Assembly (NCBI GenBank): GCA_964535015.1
Contig: CAZHRU010000069.1
Coordinates: forward strand, 1 to 14,832
DNA: 14,832 bases
Source of the DNA: CAZDUS01 sp964535015
GTDB lineage: Bacteria > Verrucomicrobiota > Kiritimatiellia > CAIKKV01 > CAITUY01
Direction of reading: 5' to 3'
In this document: positions 14,453 through 14,832 of the stretch, piece by piece
How positions within the stretch are numbered: the stretch's first letter is position 1
Layout: each line of letters opens with the position of its first letter
Program-made: the position numbers and the translations under genes
The notes under the pieces: model-generated
Databases searched by the model: none
Told to the model about the DNA's origin: nothing
The model's input: the letters and a program-made list of their open reading frames with translations, nothing else

Positions 14453-14485
14453 TCCGTAGTCTGTAGTCCGTCGTCCGTAACCCGT
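14451..14485. repeat. Five-unit degenerate heptanucleotide tandem repeat
   Basis: Units AGTCCGT, AGTCTGT, AGTCCGT, CGTCCGT, AACCCGT, period exactly seven. The first unit contributes the last two bases of the transpeptidase TAG stop. The tract fills the gap between this gene and the convergent rtcB; no stem-loop terminator was found there. Confidence 0.75.
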
Positions 14486-14493
14486 GGCCGCCG

Positions 14494-14832
14494 TCATCCC
14501 TTCACGCAAATCATAGGCTCCAACCGCACCACCCGCCGCGCCAATCCCGCCGCATGAGTTGCCGCCACCACCTCGTCCACATCCTTGTATGCCCCCGGCG
14601 CCTCCTCCGCCACCCCACGGAACGACTGCGCCTTGATCGTAATGTTCCGCCGTTTCAATCGCTCCACCACATCCTCGCCCCGGTATCGCTTCGTCGCCTG
14701 ACTCCGACTCAAACTCCGCCCCGCTCCATGACAGGCCGAACTGAAGGCCAACCCCTCACTGCGGGCCGTCCCCGCCATAATGTACGAGGCCGTCCCCATC
14801 GTCCCCCCCACCAGCACCGGCTGCCCCCACTG
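14494..14832 (-). CDS. rtcB: RNA-splicing ligase RtcB, C-terminal part
   Basis: The gene is cut by the right window edge: the frame is open to base 14832 (QWGQPVLVGGTMGTASY), so the start lies outside. The 112 visible residues match the end of RtcB, which joins 2',3'-cyclic-phosphate or 3'-phosphate RNA ends to 5'-OH ends using GTP and Mn2+. Visible landmarks are GGTMGTASYIMAGT, then SSACHGAGRSLSRSQA with the His that carries the GMP adduct in the family, then EEAPGAYKDVDEVV and a closing LEPMICVKG (usually ..P..viKG). No substitution in these motifs appears disabling. It is convergent with the transpeptidase gene, separated by a 7-base repeat tract. An archease or RtcA partner, if any, is outside the window. 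Confidence 0.95.
   Translation of the reverse strand, partial: QWGQPVLVGGTMGTASYIMAGTARSEGLAFSSACHGAGRSLSRSQATKRYRGEDVVERLKRRNITIKAQSFRGVAEEAPGAYKDVDEVVAATHAAGLARRVVRLEPMICVKG

Noticed and set aside
1..14832. CRISPR array, tRNA or rRNA gene
   Set aside because: No regularly spaced direct repeats of CRISPR size, no cloverleaf-like stretch and no rRNA-like sequence were found in the gaps between genes.

Overview
The window is GC-rich (roughly 60% or more by eye) bacterial chromosomal DNA, densely packed on both strands. Several clues suggest the PVC superphylum (Planctomycetota, Verrucomicrobiota, Kiritimatiellota, Lentisphaerota). One is a secreted protein with a duplicated domain of the KWSQPPD / ADDWLCDG / WWGSY type, which I associate with planctomycete-like genomes. 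Another is a C-terminus ending in a 'RFFRV' segment, and a third is a stand-alone helicase-associated-domain protein. No rRNA or tRNA gene was seen, so this placement is an inference.

Layout, left to right. (1) Bases 3-1479, plus strand: the C-terminal part of a TctA-like (COG1784-type) membrane protein, then a YdjM-type membrane metal-dependent hydrolase. (2) Bases 1485-8293, minus strand. In transcription order: a nucleotidyltransferase-fold protein in a low-GC patch, carA, guaA, an AAG-family DNA glycosylase (mpg), a secreted thioredoxin-like protein lacking CxxC, an SDR/RmlD-like reductase, and a two-repeat helicase-associated-domain protein. The genes from carA to the reductase are separated by 1-4 bases or overlap, apart from a short repeat-containing gap before mpg, and look like one operon. 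(3) Bases 8294-8635: no intact gene. On the minus strand there is a structured RNA of six consecutive hairpins that resembles HEARO/omega RNA. It is followed by a start codon and about ten codons resembling an IscB N-terminus, after which the similarity stops. (4) Bases 8636-10632, minus strand: a secreted metallophosphoesterase overlapping the end of hflX by 4 bases. (5) Bases 10633-10850: a divergent intergenic region with an 8-bp hairpin and a strong sigma70-type promoter whose spacer holds a palindrome. (6) Bases 10851-14452, plus strand: an 856-residue secreted protein with a duplicated domain, then a LysM/L,D-transpeptidase. (7) Bases 14494-14832, minus strand: the C-terminal part of RtcB RNA ligase, cut by the window edge.

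The observations that go beyond routine gene content are these. There is an apparently orphan omega-RNA-like element with a vestigial iscB start. Degenerate 7-base tandem repeats lie at three gene borders, and one of them encodes the tail of HflX and the head of the phosphoesterase. HflX is altered in its normally invariant GPGE(T)..L..DRR segment. A degenerate thioredoxin fold is attached to two small beta-type repeats. The nucleotidyltransferase gene has clearly lower GC than its neighbours.
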